NCBI GenBank assembly: GCA_017518735.1
Contig: JAFWTY010000003.1
Span: 1 to 64,000, forward strand
Direction of reading: 5' to 3'
Origin: Lachnospiraceae bacterium
GTDB lineage: Bacteria; Bacillota; Clostridia; Lachnospirales; Lachnospiraceae
DNA: 64,000 nt
In this document: in pieces, positions 43,263 through 54,500 of the stretch
How the letters are laid out: each line of letters starts with the position of its first letter
Position numbering within the stretch: the stretch's first letter is position 1
Notes under the pieces: generated by a model
The model's database searches: none
Seen by the model: only the letters and a program-made list of their open reading frames with translations
Told to the model about the DNA's origin: nothing
Program-made: the position numbers and the translations under genes

Positions 43263-44380
43263 GAGCGATAGGAATTATTTTAGCCGGCGGTAATAATCAC
43301 AGAATGCGCGAACTGTCTTTGAAGAGAGCGATTTCTGCCATGCCCGTAGCCGGCAGCTACAGAAGTATTGACTTTGCATTAAGCAGCATGAGCAACTCTC
43401 ATATCCAGAAAGTTGCCGTACTGACCCAGTACAACGCAAGAAGTCTGAACGAGCATTTGAGTTCCTCCAAATGGTGGGACTTCGGTAGAAAGCAGGGTGG
43501 TCTGTACGTATTCACTCCCGTAGTGACCGCGGACAACTCCAACTGGTACAGAGGTACCGCTGATGCGATTTACCAGAACATTGAGTTTTTGAAGAGAAGT
43601 CATGAACCCTATGTTGTAATCGCTTCCGGTGACTGCGTTTACAAGATGGATTACAACAAACTCCTCGAGTATCACATCGATAAGAAAGCGGATATTACCG
43701 TGGTTTGCAAAGACCTTCCGGAAAACGCAAACGTTGAGCGTTACGGTGTAATCAAGATGAACGAGGAAAGCCGTATCGAAGAATTCGACGAGAAGCCGAT
43801 GATTGCAAAGACCAACACGGTTTCCTGTGGTATCTATGTAATCCGTAGACGTCTCTTAATCGAATTAATCGAGAAGAGCAACGAAGAAGGCAGATATGAC
43901 TTTGTTGCGGATATTTTGATCCGTTACAAGGAAATGAAGCGGATCTTCGGTTTCAAGATGAAAGATTACTGGAAGAACATCGCTTCTGTGGAAGACTACT
44001 ATGAGACCAATATGGACTTCTTAAAGAAGGACGTAAGAGACTACTTCTTCCATGAATATCCCGATGTATATTCCAAGGTGGATGATCTTCCTCCCGCAAA
44101 ATACAATGTAGGCGCAGATGTACGTAATTCACTTGTAGCATCCGGCACCATCGTAAACGGAAAGGTAGAGGATTCCTTAATCTTTAAGAAAGTTTTCGTA
44201 GGTAACAATTGCCACATCAAAAATTCCATCATTTTGAATGATGTTTACATCGGTGACAATACCTACATTGAAAACTGCATCGTGGAAAGCAGAAACACGA
44301 TCAGAGCGAACTCCAGATACGTCGGAGACGGCGAGGTTAAGGTATTGATCGAGAAAACAGCAAGATATGAAGTTCAGTAG
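43259..44380 (+). CDS. glgD: GlgD, regulatory-type subunit of ADP-glucose pyrophosphorylase
   Basis: 373 residues with the same fold as GlgC, but the nucleotide loop reads [19 protein letters not shown], lacking the usual GxGxRL residues. [18 protein letters not shown] and [18 protein letters not shown] follow. In Firmicutes GlgD joins GlgC and raises its activity. Confidence 0.93.
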   Translation: MRAIGIILAGGNNHRMRELSLKRAISAMPVAGSYRSIDFALSSMSNSHIQKVAVLTQYNARSLNEHLSSSKWWDFGRKQGGLYVFTPVVTADNSNWYRGTADAIYQNIEFLKRSHEPYVVIASGDCVYKMDYNKLLEYHIDKKADITVVCKDLPENANVERYGVIKMNEESRIEEFDEKPMIAKTNTVSCGIYVIRRRLLIELIEKSNEEGRYDFVADILIRYKEMKRIFGFKMKDYWKNIASVEDYYETNMDFLKKDVRDYFFHEYPDVYSKVDDLPPAKYNVGADVRNSLVASGTIVNGKVEDSLIFKKVFVGNNCHIKNSIILNDVYIGDNTYIENCIVESRNTIRANSRYVGDGEVKVLIEKTARYEVQ

Positions 44381-44414
44381 GTGTAAAAACTTTTTAGAGA
44401 AGATATGGGGAAAA

Positions 44415-44447
44415 AAGAAAACGGAGCAGTACGCTCCGTTTTCTTGC
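44415..44447 (+). terminator. Intrinsic terminator after glgCD
   Basis: AAGAAAACGGAGC-AGTAC-GCTCCGTTTTCTT, a 13-bp perfect stem. Confidence 0.85.
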
Positions 44448-44586
44448 TATAAGATCGGTTTTCCGGAATATGTTAAAAAATGTTATGCAACCATTTACGC
44501 ATTTTGAGGGTATATATAGAAAGAGGGAGAATACCCAGATAATCACTATCTGACTGAATATACGCAAAACCGGGGAGGTATTGAAT

Positions 44587-47500
44587 ATGCCAAAAAGAAC
44601 AAAACTTACAGCCAACAATTTAAAACAGCGGCCCGGATGGTTCCCGCCGATTAACGATAAACCGGGTTCCAATGGACATGTATACGGCGAGGAAAAATTT
44701 TATAAAGAAAACAAAGAAAGCAAGGAGTACTTTCATAAAATTATGAAAGAGAACTTCGGCTTCAGTCTGGTTGCGGATCCGGAAGATGTTAAGAAACGAA
44801 TCGTTTTGACAAACGATGAGGACAGAGCCGCGATGGATAAGTATTTGCGGAGAATGGAAGAAGTCAGCCAGATGCCGGATTCACCCCAGAAAATAGAGGA
44901 GTACAATTTTGCTGCGGGCGAGATGGAATTTAATCTGTATCAGATGCTTTCCAAGGGCAGGCTGGTGTTTATTCCTTTGGGCGAAACCGAACCCAGACAG
45001 CTTCGCTTTAACCCAAATGCGGGAGAATTCCAGCTTTCCGGAGAGTACAAGAATTTAGAAGAGTTCAGTAAACTGAATGACGCATTTCTTCCGAGAGATA
45101 AAAGGGGTAATATCATTACCCAGAAAAAAGAGAATCTTTTGCAACCGAAACATCCCGGTGAGTTTACGCTTCGTGAGCCGGTAAAGCCCGAGCCGCTTCA
45201 GCCGTTTCGCGAGACACTTCGTGAAATGCCCAAGATGAGGGAAGTGAAGCCGCTTCGTGACGAACCGAAACCTCCAAAGAATCCCCTGGAGGGTGGTAAA
45301 ACAAAGGAAGATCTGATCAATGAGGAATTCAAAGAACTCACAAAGGGCATGGTAAAACCCGAACGGAAAGAGGTCAATGTTCCTGTTCCGCGTTTTACTT
45401 TTAAAGTCCCGGAAAAGATTGAGAAACCGAATCAGCCCCGTACGGATATGAAGGAACCGGTTGCTCCCGCAATCGAAAATGACATCAAACAGCTGGAAGA
45501 ACAGCTGAAATCCGCAAAGGATCCCATATTCAATCCCGAATTTAAGCGCGTTCTGGTGAAAAAACCGGTTCCCGTAAAGGAACCCTATAAGCCTGTGCTT
45601 GAGAATCCGGATCCACCCGCTGAACCGGAATATATACAGCTTCAGAAGGAACCGGTATTTAAGCATCCTCTTCTACCGGATATTAAACTCCGGTATCCGG
45701 ATTGGAAACCCAGGGAAAAACCGGTTCATCCGGGCAAAGTACAGTTTATTGATCCACCGGATGAACCCAGACTTCGTGAAGAACCGCAGGAACCGCAAAG
45801 ACCCGGATTCTTCAGGAGGTTATTAAGCTCTGCATCCGTTCGTCAGTATGAGGAAAGACACCGTGAATGGGAAATAGACCACAGCAGTTGGGTTCAGCAA
45901 CGCGATGAAATGTCTCAGAGAATGAATGAGTACAGGGCAAGAGTCAGCGAAGTAGAGCGCCTGAATACTGCCGCCATAAATGATTACATTGCAAAGGTGC
46001 AGGCATATACCGCCGAATTAGAGTTATATAACGCGGAAATGAAGGAATACGAGCACCAGGTACAAGATTTAGAGCCGGAAAATCAGGTTATCTATGACCG
46101 GTTTATGGAAGACCTTAATGAATACAAGGAGGCCAGAGCAAAACTCGGTGAGCAGTATGATCTGGATTATCAGGAGTTTTTAACCGAACATAAGCGTTGG
46201 GAGGAACAGAATAAAGAAGATATCGAGAAGAATAAGAAGTTAAAAGAAGATTATGAGAATTCTCCTGAGTATAAGAAGTATGAGGAAGAAAAGAACTGGT
46301 ATGATGTGCATGTGAAGCCGTTTGCTTTCCAGTATGACAAGATCCAGGGAATAAAGGATAATCTTACGAAAGAATACGAAGAGAACCTTGCAAAATATAA
46401 TGCATATCTCAAGGACGAGGAGGCATATCAGAAAGCTCTTGAGCCGGTTAAAGAGTGGATTGAGGAAGATGACAGGGTAAAGAACGGTGGTAAAGAGGAT
46501 TATGAAGTAAATAAGGAATCTCGCTTAAGCGAAAGACTCGCAGCCAACGAAAAGGCCAATCTGGATTATGACAAAGAACTCGAAGATTACAAGAGTAAGA
46601 TGGAGAGTCTCTATGATGTTCATAATGAGCTGATTAATAAACCGGAGCATATTCAGTACGTTAAGGATAAAAAAGAATACGACCGGAACGAGGAACTTAA
46701 GACAAAGAAAGTTGTTGTTAAGAAGCAGGTTCCCGATGATTTGGGATTTGACTTAAATGTTAATTACGATGAATTAACCGACGAAGAGAAAAAGAAACTC
46801 GGCGAAAAGCTTGATCCGATTCTTACATCCGACAAACAGCCGCTTCTTTCCGAGAAAGTTGTCGAAGATGAGAATAACGAGAAGGTAATAGAAAATGACA
46901 ATTACGATGCTTTGAATTATTCCGTTGTGGAAGATGAGTTATTTGGCGGCCTGAACGAAGAGGGAATGCAGCAAGAGGATAATCAGGAAGTAAAACAGCA
47001 GGAACTCGGAGAGGATCAGGAGGAGATTACATTATATGAATATGAACTCCGCAGATTCGAGGCATCTCAAAAAGATCAGAAATACTATGATCTGATGAAG
47101 AAACGATATGATGATAAGGTAAAGGAGTTTGAGCAGAAGAAGGAAGAAATCGAAGATTATAACTTCACGCTGGATTTTAAGGTTACCGAGTATGACAACC
47201 GTATCCAGGAACTTCAAATGGACGCCCAGAATAATGTGAGCCAGAAACTCAGAACCTATGATGAGGACCTGGTTCGGTATGAAGGCGATCATGAAAAGTG
47301 GAAGGTGGAAGAAAAAGAATACAAACAGGATAAGGCGGACGCAGAGCGCGACTATTCTCTGGCCATGTTCAATTGGAATAACGAAAAAGAGGCATTTGAT
47401 AAGAAAAAAGCCGAATACGAACAAGAGGCAAAAGACTACGAAAACTATGTGAATGCCTATAATACCAGAGTCAAAGAATATAAAGCTGCGTATGAGGATT

Positions 47501-48414
47501 ACTCCAAGAAACTGATCCAGTATAACAATGATGTTAAAATGAACAAAATCATTGAGGAGAAGAATGAGAAATACGAAGAAGAGTATCAGAAACTCGTCGA
47601 AGAAAATACGCAAAAGAAAATAGCGAAAGACCCGGAATTACTGGACTATAAACGAAGCCAGCAGGAGTATTTGAACGGAAGTCTTCAGTGGGGATTGGAA
47701 TTGAATAAAAATGCCACGGTTTCCGAATGGAAGAACGATATGAAGTCCGAGCAGGTAATGGACCAATACTTCGACAATCATCAAAGAAAGATCAATGAGT
47801 ATAACAGCTTTAAGATCAAATGTAAGAATATTAAGGAAGTAGATCCCATTCAGCAGAAGAATTACGAGGAAATGATCAAATACGGAAAATATCCGGAAAA
47901 AGCAAGACCGTTCTTCAAACTGCTGGATATGGAAGAAGAAAAGCTTGATAAAGTGATCGACCATATGGGCCAAAAGGATTTTGAATCCGCCGATAACTTC
48001 AGGGATGCTGCGACATTGATGATGTACAATAAGGTCGTCCGTAATGAACTGGAGTCGACTTACAAGAATCCCGATTTTGATCCCAACAAATTTGCACAGT
48101 ACCTGGATCCGAAATACAAGAGCGATGCGCTGAAGTCCATGCGTAGCGACAAGCTTTTGACAGGACCACTGAAAACAATGCATCAGACGGAGATTAAAAT
48201 GGCCAAGAGCATTAAACAGGATATCCCCACAAGATTCAGAGGCCTGTTTAAAGCGGATTCCTGGAAAGTGACCGATCTGTATTCGAAACGCTATGAGAAT
48301 CTGAAGAAGGACGCCATCGATCCCATAACGAAGAAGACGCATAAGGCCAAGACCGCCGAAAACAATAAGAATAAAACGGAAAACAAGAAACCGGTTCATA
48401 AAATGTTCAGCTAG
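44587..48414 (+). CDS. Very long charged coiled-coil protein, unknown function
   Basis: 1275 residues from the ATG at 44587, 9 nt after GGAGG; a TTG two codons earlier is too close. No signal peptide or membrane segment. Residues 1-150 look folded (RPGWFPPINDKPGSNGHVYG). Residues 180-410 are Pro/Glu/Lys-rich with recurring KPxxPxxP-like spacing. Residues 410-1100 are predicted coiled coil, very rich in Glu, Lys, Tyr and Gln with a strict Y/E/K rhythm (YNAEMKEYEHQVQDLE). The last 170 residues are again mixed (FKLLDMEEEKLDKVIDHMGQ). Only one Cys. It may be a scaffold or cytoskeletal element. It is alone, between the glgCD terminator and a convergent ABC gene pair. I recognise no family. Confidence 0.75.
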   Translation: MPKRTKLTANNLKQRPGWFPPINDKPGSNGHVYGEEKFYKENKESKEYFHKIMKENFGFSLVADPEDVKKRIVLTNDEDRAAMDKYLRRMEEVSQMPDSPQKIEEYNFAAGEMEFNLYQMLSKGRLVFIPLGETEPRQLRFNPNAGEFQLSGEYKNLEEFSKLNDAFLPRDKRGNIITQKKENLLQPKHPGEFTLREPVKPEPLQPFRETLREMPKMREVKPLRDEPKPPKNPLEGGKTKEDLINEEFKELTKGMVKPERKEVNVPVPRFTFKVPEKIEKPNQPRTDMKEPVAPAIENDIKQLEEQLKSAKDPIFNPEFKRVLVKKPVPVKEPYKPVLENPDPPAEPEYIQLQKEPVFKHPLLPDIKLRYPDWKPREKPVHPGKVQFIDPPDEPRLREEPQEPQRPGFFRRLLSSASVRQYEERHREWEIDHSSWVQQRDEMSQRMNEYRARVSEVERLNTAAINDYIAKVQAYTAELELYNAEMKEYEHQVQDLEPENQVIYDRFMEDLNEYKEARAKLGEQYDLDYQEFLTEHKRWEEQNKEDIEKNKKLKEDYENSPEYKKYEEEKNWYDVHVKPFAFQYDKIQGIKDNLTKEYEENLAKYNAYLKDEEAYQKALEPVKEWIEEDDRVKNGGKEDYEVNKESRLSERLAANEKANLDYDKELEDYKSKMESLYDVHNELINKPEHIQYVKDKKEYDRNEELKTKKVVVKKQVPDDLGFDLNVNYDELTDEEKKKLGEKLDPILTSDKQPLLSEKVVEDENNEKVIENDNYDALNYSVVEDELFGGLNEEGMQQEDNQEVKQQELGEDQEEITLYEYELRRFEASQKDQKYYDLMKKRYDDKVKEFEQKKEEIEDYNFTLDFKVTEYDNRIQELQMDAQNNVSQKLRTYDEDLVRYEGDHEKWKVEEKEYKQDKADAERDYSLAMFNWNNEKEAFDKKKAEYEQEAKDYENYVNAYNTRVKEYKAAYEDYSKKLIQYNNDVKMNKIIEEKNEKYEEEYQKLVEENTQKKIAKDPELLDYKRSQQEYLNGSLQWGLELNKNATVSEWKNDMKSEQVMDQYFDNHQRKINEYNSFKIKCKNIKEVDPIQQKNYEEMIKYGKYPEKARPFFKLLDMEEEKLDKVIDHMGQKDFESADNFRDAATLMMYNKVVRNELESTYKNPDFDPNKFAQYLDPKYKSDALKSMRSDKLLTGPLKTMHQTEIKMAKSIKQDIPTRFRGLFKADSWKVTDLYSKRYENLKKDAIDPITKKTHKAKTAENNKNKTENKKPVHKMFS

Positions 48415-48420
48415 CGGCTG

Positions 48421-50052
48421 CTATTTTACCCGGAAGGTCTTCGGAGCGAATTTGCGAACGAGAAGACCAGAGACAAGGACGTACGGTACGGCAATGACAA
48501 CCAGAACGGCAGTTAAAATCATGGCATTCACCGGGATGAAAATCAGCACAATCGTAAAGAATCCGCTGAAGAGATTAAAGAATGTGTAGACATGGTTTTT
48601 CACCATGAAGTCGCCGTTGTAGGGTTGCATCAGATAGTACATCGTCATATAACGTACCGAAAACAGAATAACAGCAATAAATATTAAGAGTGCGGTAAAA
48701 AGACACTGCAGGAAGAAATCTTCCCCGCCGGTTAAGATTATGGTGACCATTGCGAAGACGGTCATCATAATGGCCGGAATGCAGTTAAGCTTTATCGCAC
48801 TTTTGCATCGTATCGTAAACATCCGAAGGAGGGCCTTCGGTGTTTTATAGAAGCCGTAATTCAAAAGCGCAGAATCGCAATTTGCAAACATCGCACGTGC
48901 AAAGGATTCCGTGGAATTGAGGATAAACAAAAGATGGACAAAGATTCCCGGGTGTTTGGTAAACACATAGCGCAGGGTGGACTGTTTCGGAAATTCGAAG
49001 CGGTCCAGTTCATAGTGCAGATAAACGGAAAGAAGCGCTATTGAGGCTGCCGTTCCGATGCATGCTCCAATCAGTCTCCCCAAGAGTACTTTTGCGTGTC
49101 GCTTGATAAACAAGTCGTTTAAAAACTCAAAGCCGTTCTTATCGCTCGTTGCCTCCGCGTTACCGAGACGTAATTCTTTGGTATGAGCCATTTCCTCTTT
49201 TTGTTTTACCTGAGTGACCTGTCTTCGCTCATCTTCGGCAAAAAGAGCCGTCCGGTAGAGCCCGTAAGGGGCTTTCCGGATTAAGAAAAAGCCCGGAATC
49301 AGAAGCAGAGCAAAGAGTGCAACAAAGACTTCGCCGATCAGATACAGATTAAGGTCAATTACCCAGAGGGCGCCGATGGCTCCACCGAAGAATAATATAA
49401 AAAACATCAGGATATTAAACCACGTATTTCCGGCAATGGAAGAGGGGACTCCCTTTCTGTTCACGTTTCTTCCGGAGGAAATTTTCAAAGAATAGAAATA
49501 CATCATCAAACCCGTTTTGCCGACGAGAAGGCCCACTCCCGCGAAGGGAATGAGGATGGCGAAATACCACGCCACTCCTGCAAGGAGAGCGGCGGGAATG
49601 CCGAAGAGAAGATATCCGGCGAGAGTATTAAATCCGCGATAAAAGAGAATGGAGAGGATGTATTTTTTGGCATCCATACCAAGGTAAAAAACGGCATATT
49701 TGGCTTCTGCCGTAATATCGAAAACGTTTGTTAAAAAGAAAAAGATTAGGGAAAATACGGTAAAACCATACAAAAAGATCGTAGAGGAAGAATACTCGCC
49801 GATTTTTCCGATTGGCAGAGCAAACAAAAGCAGTCCCGCGAAGATGCCGAGTTTGCCGAAGAAGGCCTTGAACAATTCGATGTGAATCGAGATGATCAGT
49901 GAGATGATTTTTATCACTCTTACACGGTAAACGGTTTCGGGGATGTGCTTTCCAATGATGGGAATATGACGGATTCCGTTGATGATGGCATTTACGGTAA
50001 TCGTATTTCGGATGCTGAGTACAATTCTCAGGGAATCAAGTATCGTCTGCAT
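48421..50052 (-). CDS. ABC transporter permease, multi-spanning
   Basis: 543 residues from the ATG at 50052 (GAGG 9 nt upstream), overlapping the ATPase gene by 17 bp. About ten or more hydrophobic segments (GKLGIFAGLLLFALPIG, IFLYGFTVFSLIFFFLTNVF, MILTAVLVVIAVPYVLVSGL) with a charged cytoplasmic part near residue 270-310. No ligand-binding domain. With the ATPase it should form an exporter or regulatory ABC complex; the substrate is unknown. Confidence 0.8.
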   Translation of the reverse strand: MQTILDSLRIVLSIRNTITVNAIINGIRHIPIIGKHIPETVYRVRVIKIISLIISIHIELFKAFFGKLGIFAGLLLFALPIGKIGEYSSSTIFLYGFTVFSLIFFFLTNVFDITAEAKYAVFYLGMDAKKYILSILFYRGFNTLAGYLLFGIPAALLAGVAWYFAILIPFAGVGLLVGKTGLMMYFYSLKISSGRNVNRKGVPSSIAGNTWFNILMFFILFFGGAIGALWVIDLNLYLIGEVFVALFALLLIPGFFLIRKAPYGLYRTALFAEDERRQVTQVKQKEEMAHTKELRLGNAEATSDKNGFEFLNDLFIKRHAKVLLGRLIGACIGTAASIALLSVYLHYELDRFEFPKQSTLRYVFTKHPGIFVHLLFILNSTESFARAMFANCDSALLNYGFYKTPKALLRMFTIRCKSAIKLNCIPAIMMTVFAMVTIILTGGEDFFLQCLFTALLIFIAVILFSVRYMTMYYLMQPYNGDFMVKNHVYTFFNLFSGFFTIVLIFIPVNAMILTAVLVVIAVPYVLVSGLLVRKFAPKTFRVK

Positions 50053-50743
50053 CTTTGAGTGCCTCAATGATTCTTTCCTTAAAATCGCCGTTGTCCAGGT
50101 TTTCTCTGTCCACAGCCTCCAAGCGACCGTGATTTAACAGTACGATTTCGTCGCACAAATCCACTGCGATGTCCAGAATGTGGGTGGAGAAGATCAGAAT
50201 TCTGCCGTCTTTTTGCTTTCTTAAAACTTCTTTCATTTCTTCGGCCACGACCACATCAAGCGAGGTCAGGGGCTCATCCAGAAGAATCAGCTTCGGTGCC
50301 GCAACGATGTTGATCAACATCTGCATTTTGTTCTTTGTACCGTGTGAATAATCTTTCATCAGGCGGTCCCTGGTATCCGCGGGAATGCGGACATAGTCCA
50401 TATATTCGTCGATGGTCTTGGGGTTTTTGATTTCGTCTTTGTGAATGTCCATGAAAAAGCGCAAGAATTCACGTCCGGTTAAGAAATCCGGGACCGTTGG
50501 AGTGGAAAGGACGTAGCCGATGTCACCGGCAGAGACTTCTTTTTTCTGTCCTTCGTCATTGAAATAAAAAGAACCGTTTTCGAAATCGGTGTCACTGTTT
50601 AAGCAGTTGAAAAGAGTTGTTTTTCCGGCTCCGTTTCGTCCGAGAAGACCATAGATTTTGCCCTCTTCGAAGGTATAATCCACATCAATTAAGACCTGAT
50701 GTTTTCCGTAACTTTTGGCAAGATGAGAGATTACAAATTCCAC
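50036..50743 (-). CDS. ABC transporter ATP-binding protein
   Basis: 235 residues. Walker A GLLGRNGAGKTTLFNCL, Walker B LILLDEPLTSLD, and the H-loop His in FSTHILDIAVDLCDE. The signature is degenerate (YSHGTKNKMQM for LSGGQ), as in many export ATPases of Firmicutes. It energises the permease encoded downstream. Confidence 0.9.
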   Translation of the reverse strand: MEFVISHLAKSYGKHQVLIDVDYTFEEGKIYGLLGRNGAGKTTLFNCLNSDTDFENGSFYFNDEGQKKEVSAGDIGYVLSTPTVPDFLTGREFLRFFMDIHKDEIKNPKTIDEYMDYVRIPADTRDRLMKDYSHGTKNKMQMLINIVAAPKLILLDEPLTSLDVVVAEEMKEVLRKQKDGRILIFSTHILDIAVDLCDEIVLLNHGRLEAVDRENLDNGDFKERIIEALKDADDT

Positions 50744-50915
50744 TGTTTTCCTCCCGGTGTTTTTTTGTCCTTGTTCATCATATCACAGAACCGGAGAAAT
50801 GCATACGGAAGTATCACAACTCTCCATGGATTGAGTTTCCGCAGGATAGTTGCTATAATAACAGGGAATATAAAGGAAATGAAAACCGGTAAATTCAGCC
50901 GGTTACGGAGTAAAA

Positions 50916-51512
50916 ATGTTTATTATCGCAGGTCTCGGAAATCCCGGGAGAGAATACGTGAATACAAGACACAATGTGGGCTGGAGCGCACTGGATGTTT
51001 TTGCGTCCAAATACGGAATCCGTGTTGAGGAAGAGAAGTTCAAAGCCTTACTCGGCAAGGGTGTTGTGGAAGGACAGAAGGTAATCCTGGTCAAACCGCT
51101 GACATTCATGAATTTAAGCGGTGAGGCCATTCGCGCCGTATGCGACTATTACAAGGTGGACCCGGAGAGTGAACTCATCGTTCTCTACGATGATATTTCT
51201 CTTCCGGTCGGACAACTTCGCATTCGCCCGAAGGGAAGTGCCGGCGGCCACAACGGCATCAAAAATATCATCCAGCACCTAGGCAGTGAGGTGTTCCTTC
51301 GCATCAAAGTCGGTGTCGGGGAAAAGCCTTCCCGCATGGATCTGGCGGATTACGTGCTCGGCCATTTTTCCGAAGAGGACAAAGCGGCGGAAAAAGAGGC
51401 ATACGAGAAGGTAAGCGAAGCTGTTGTGATGCTGATGCAGGATAAAATGGAAGAGGCCATGAACCGGTTTAACAGAAAGGTTGCCCCGCCGGAAGAAGAG
51501 AAGACGGAATAG
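50916..51512 (+). CDS. pth: Peptidyl-tRNA hydrolase
   Basis: 198 residues. FIIAGLGNPGREYVNTRHNVGW contributes the catalytic His19 and binding Asn; KPLTFMNLSGEA and GSAGGHNGIKNI are further signatures. It recycles tRNA from dropped peptidyl-tRNA. It is followed by mfd with 40 bp between, the pth-mfd order common in Firmicutes. Confidence 0.95.
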   Translation: MFIIAGLGNPGREYVNTRHNVGWSALDVFASKYGIRVEEEKFKALLGKGVVEGQKVILVKPLTFMNLSGEAIRAVCDYYKVDPESELIVLYDDISLPVGQLRIRPKGSAGGHNGIKNIIQHLGSEVFLRIKVGVGEKPSRMDLADYVLGHFSEEDKAAEKEAYEKVSEAVVMLMQDKMEEAMNRFNRKVAPPEEEKTE

Positions 51513-51552
51513 AGTAGCCAAAGGAGAACCGGGCATATTTGAAAGGGTTCGA

Positions 51553-54500
51553 TTGAAACTATTTGACGCACCGTTAGCTGAATTAAGAGAGTTCGAGGAA
51601 GTAAGCGAAGCCTTAAAGGAAGGCATCAAGTCCGTCGAACTGACCGGATGCACCCAGAGCGGAAAGTTACATTTTCTGCATGCTCTCGGTGCTCCTTTTG
51701 ACGTGCGTATCATTCTGACAAGTGATGATCTGAAGGCAAAGGACATTGCGGAAGAGTACACGATGTATGACAAAAACGTGAAATTCTTCCCGGCAAAGGA
51801 CTTTATCTTTTATCAGGCGGACATCTATTCCGATGTCATCACGGCGGATCGTTTAAAGGTGCTTCGTGCGATATTGGAGGGCACTCCGATTACCCTCGTT
51901 ACGACGTTTGATTCTTTGCAGACACCGATGATTCCGCTAGAGATTCTGCAAAACCATATCTTAAAAATCACCGTCGGAAGCACAATGGAAGAAGAGGCAA
52001 TCGCCGCCAAACTTACCAAGATGGGCTATCGGCGCACGGCTACCGTGGAGGAATCGGGGCAGTTTGCTATCCGCGGTGGAATCGTGGACTATTTTGACCT
52101 GACCGAAGAAAACCCGGTAAGAATCGAGCTCTGGGGCGATGAAGTAGATTCGATCCGCGTTTTTGACGTGCAGACGCAGAGGTCTCTGACACAGATTCGC
52201 GAATGCCGCGTATACCCCGCGAAGGAATTTTTGCTTTCGAAGGAATGCCGGCAGGAAGGCTTTAAGCGGATTGAAAAAGAAGTCAAAAAACAGGCCGCGG
52301 CCTTTCGCGAAAAATCGCTTAATGAAGAGGCTCACCGTCTGGAACAGGAGTGGAAGACCTTAAAGGAGCAGGTGGAGGAATTCCATGAAACAGGTGCTCT
52401 GGAAGGGTATATCCGGTATTTCTATCCGAAGGCCGGAGACTTTTTCGATCTCTTCGGAGAACGCAGCCGGATAGTATTTTTGGATGAGCCGTCAAAGATT
52501 GACCGGCATGCGGAAGCTGTCGAAGAAGAATTCAGGGACAGTTTTGCACACCGTATTGAGAAAGGCTATGCGCTTTCCGGGCAGGCAGAACTTTTGATTC
52601 CCGCAAAGGACGTCATCCGCAGGTTGAAAAAAGAGACCGTTGTGGCTTTCACGATTCTGGATTTTACGTCTTCGAAGTTACCGATGAAGAAGAAAATCAA
52701 CGTGAACATGCACCCCGTGGCATCTTACAACGGCTCCGTGGAAGAACTTTTAAAGGACCTTTCGTCCTATCGAAAAAAAGGATACCGTGTTCTCGTAACA
52801 TCTTCCTCCAGAACGCGTGCAAAGCGTCTGGCGGAGAGTATCACCGACGAGGGAATCACGGCGTTTTACAGCGACAATAAAGACAGAGAACTGTCTCCCG
52901 GCGAGGTGATGACCTGTTACGGAACCGTACGTCAGGGATATGAATTCCCCGCGTTGAAATTCGTCATCATGTCCGACTCGGACATTTTCGGAAAAGAGCG
53001 AAAGAAAAAGAAGAATACGAAAAAATACTCCGGCAGCAGGATTCACGATTTTAAGGAACTGAATGTCGGAGACTACGTCGTGCATGAAAGTTACGGTGTC
53101 GGTGTATACCGAGGCATTGAAAAGGTGCAAAACGACGGCATTACCAAGGATTATATGAAGATCGAATATGCCGGAAACTCGAACCTTTACGTTCTTGCCA
53201 GCGGCTTCGATGCCATTATGAAGTATTCCTCGAAGGAGGGAAAACAGCCGAAATTAAACAAACTCGGTACGCAGGAGTGGACAAAAACCAAAACGAAAGT
53301 ACATGAGGCTGTCCTCGGCGTGGCAAAGGATCTGGTGGAACTTTACGCAGCCAGACAGCGCGGCGAAGGACATCGTTTCTCCAAAGATACCGTATGGCAG
53401 AAAGAATTTGAGGAGATGTTTCCTTACGAGGAAACCGAGGATCAGCTTGAAGCCATTGAGGCCACCAAGGCGGATATGGAAAGCAATAAGATCATGGAGC
53501 GCTTAATCTGCGGTGACGTCGGCTACGGCAAGACCGAGATTGCGATTCGTGCCGCTTTTAAGGCAGTTATGGACGGCTATCAGGTGCTTTTCCTGGTTCC
53601 GACCACAATCCTGGCGGAACAGCACTACAACACATTTTCGTCGCGTATGAAGGATTTTCCGATCCGGATTGAACTGCTTTCGAGATTCCGCACACCGACC
53701 GAACAGAGAAAGACGGTGGAGCGCTTGCGCAAAGGTCTTACGGACATTGTGATCGGTACCCACCGCATCCTTTCGAAGGACATCGATCCCAAAAACCTCG
53801 GGCTTTTGATTATCGATGAAGAGCAGCGTTTCGGCGTAGCCCACAAAGAAAAACTGAAAAAACTCAGACAAAACGTTGATGTTTTAACGCTTACGGCAAC
53901 TCCGATTCCGAGAACTCTGAACATGAGCCTTGTCGGCATCCGTGATATGTCCGTTCTGGATGAGGCACCGCAGGACCGCCAGCCGATTCAGACCTTCGTA
54001 ATGGAGTATAACGAGGAGATGGTGAGAGAGGCCATCGTGCGTGAACTGGCCCGTGGCGGACAGGTTTACTATGTCCATAACCGGATCAATGATATTTCCA
54101 ACGTGGCGGCGAGAGTGGCGGCCCTCGTTCCCGAAGCAAGGGTAGCTTTTGCTCACGGACAGATGAATGAGCGTGAACTCGAAGACATCATGCATGATTT
54201 CATAAACGGAGAATTGGATGTATTGATTTCCACGACCATCATTGAGACCGGTCTGGATATTTCCAACGTCAACACCATCATCATCGATAACTCCGACCGT
54301 TTCGGATTAGCCCAACTTTACCAGCTGCGTGGTCGCGTGGGAAGAAGCAACAGGGGAGCCTATGCCTTCCTTATGTACGCCCGCGATAAGATCCTGAAAG
54401 AAGAGGCTGAGAAGAGACTTCAGGCCATTCGTGAATTTACGGAACTCGGTTCCGGCTTTAAAATCAGTATGCGCGATTTGGAGATCAGAGGCGCCGGAAA

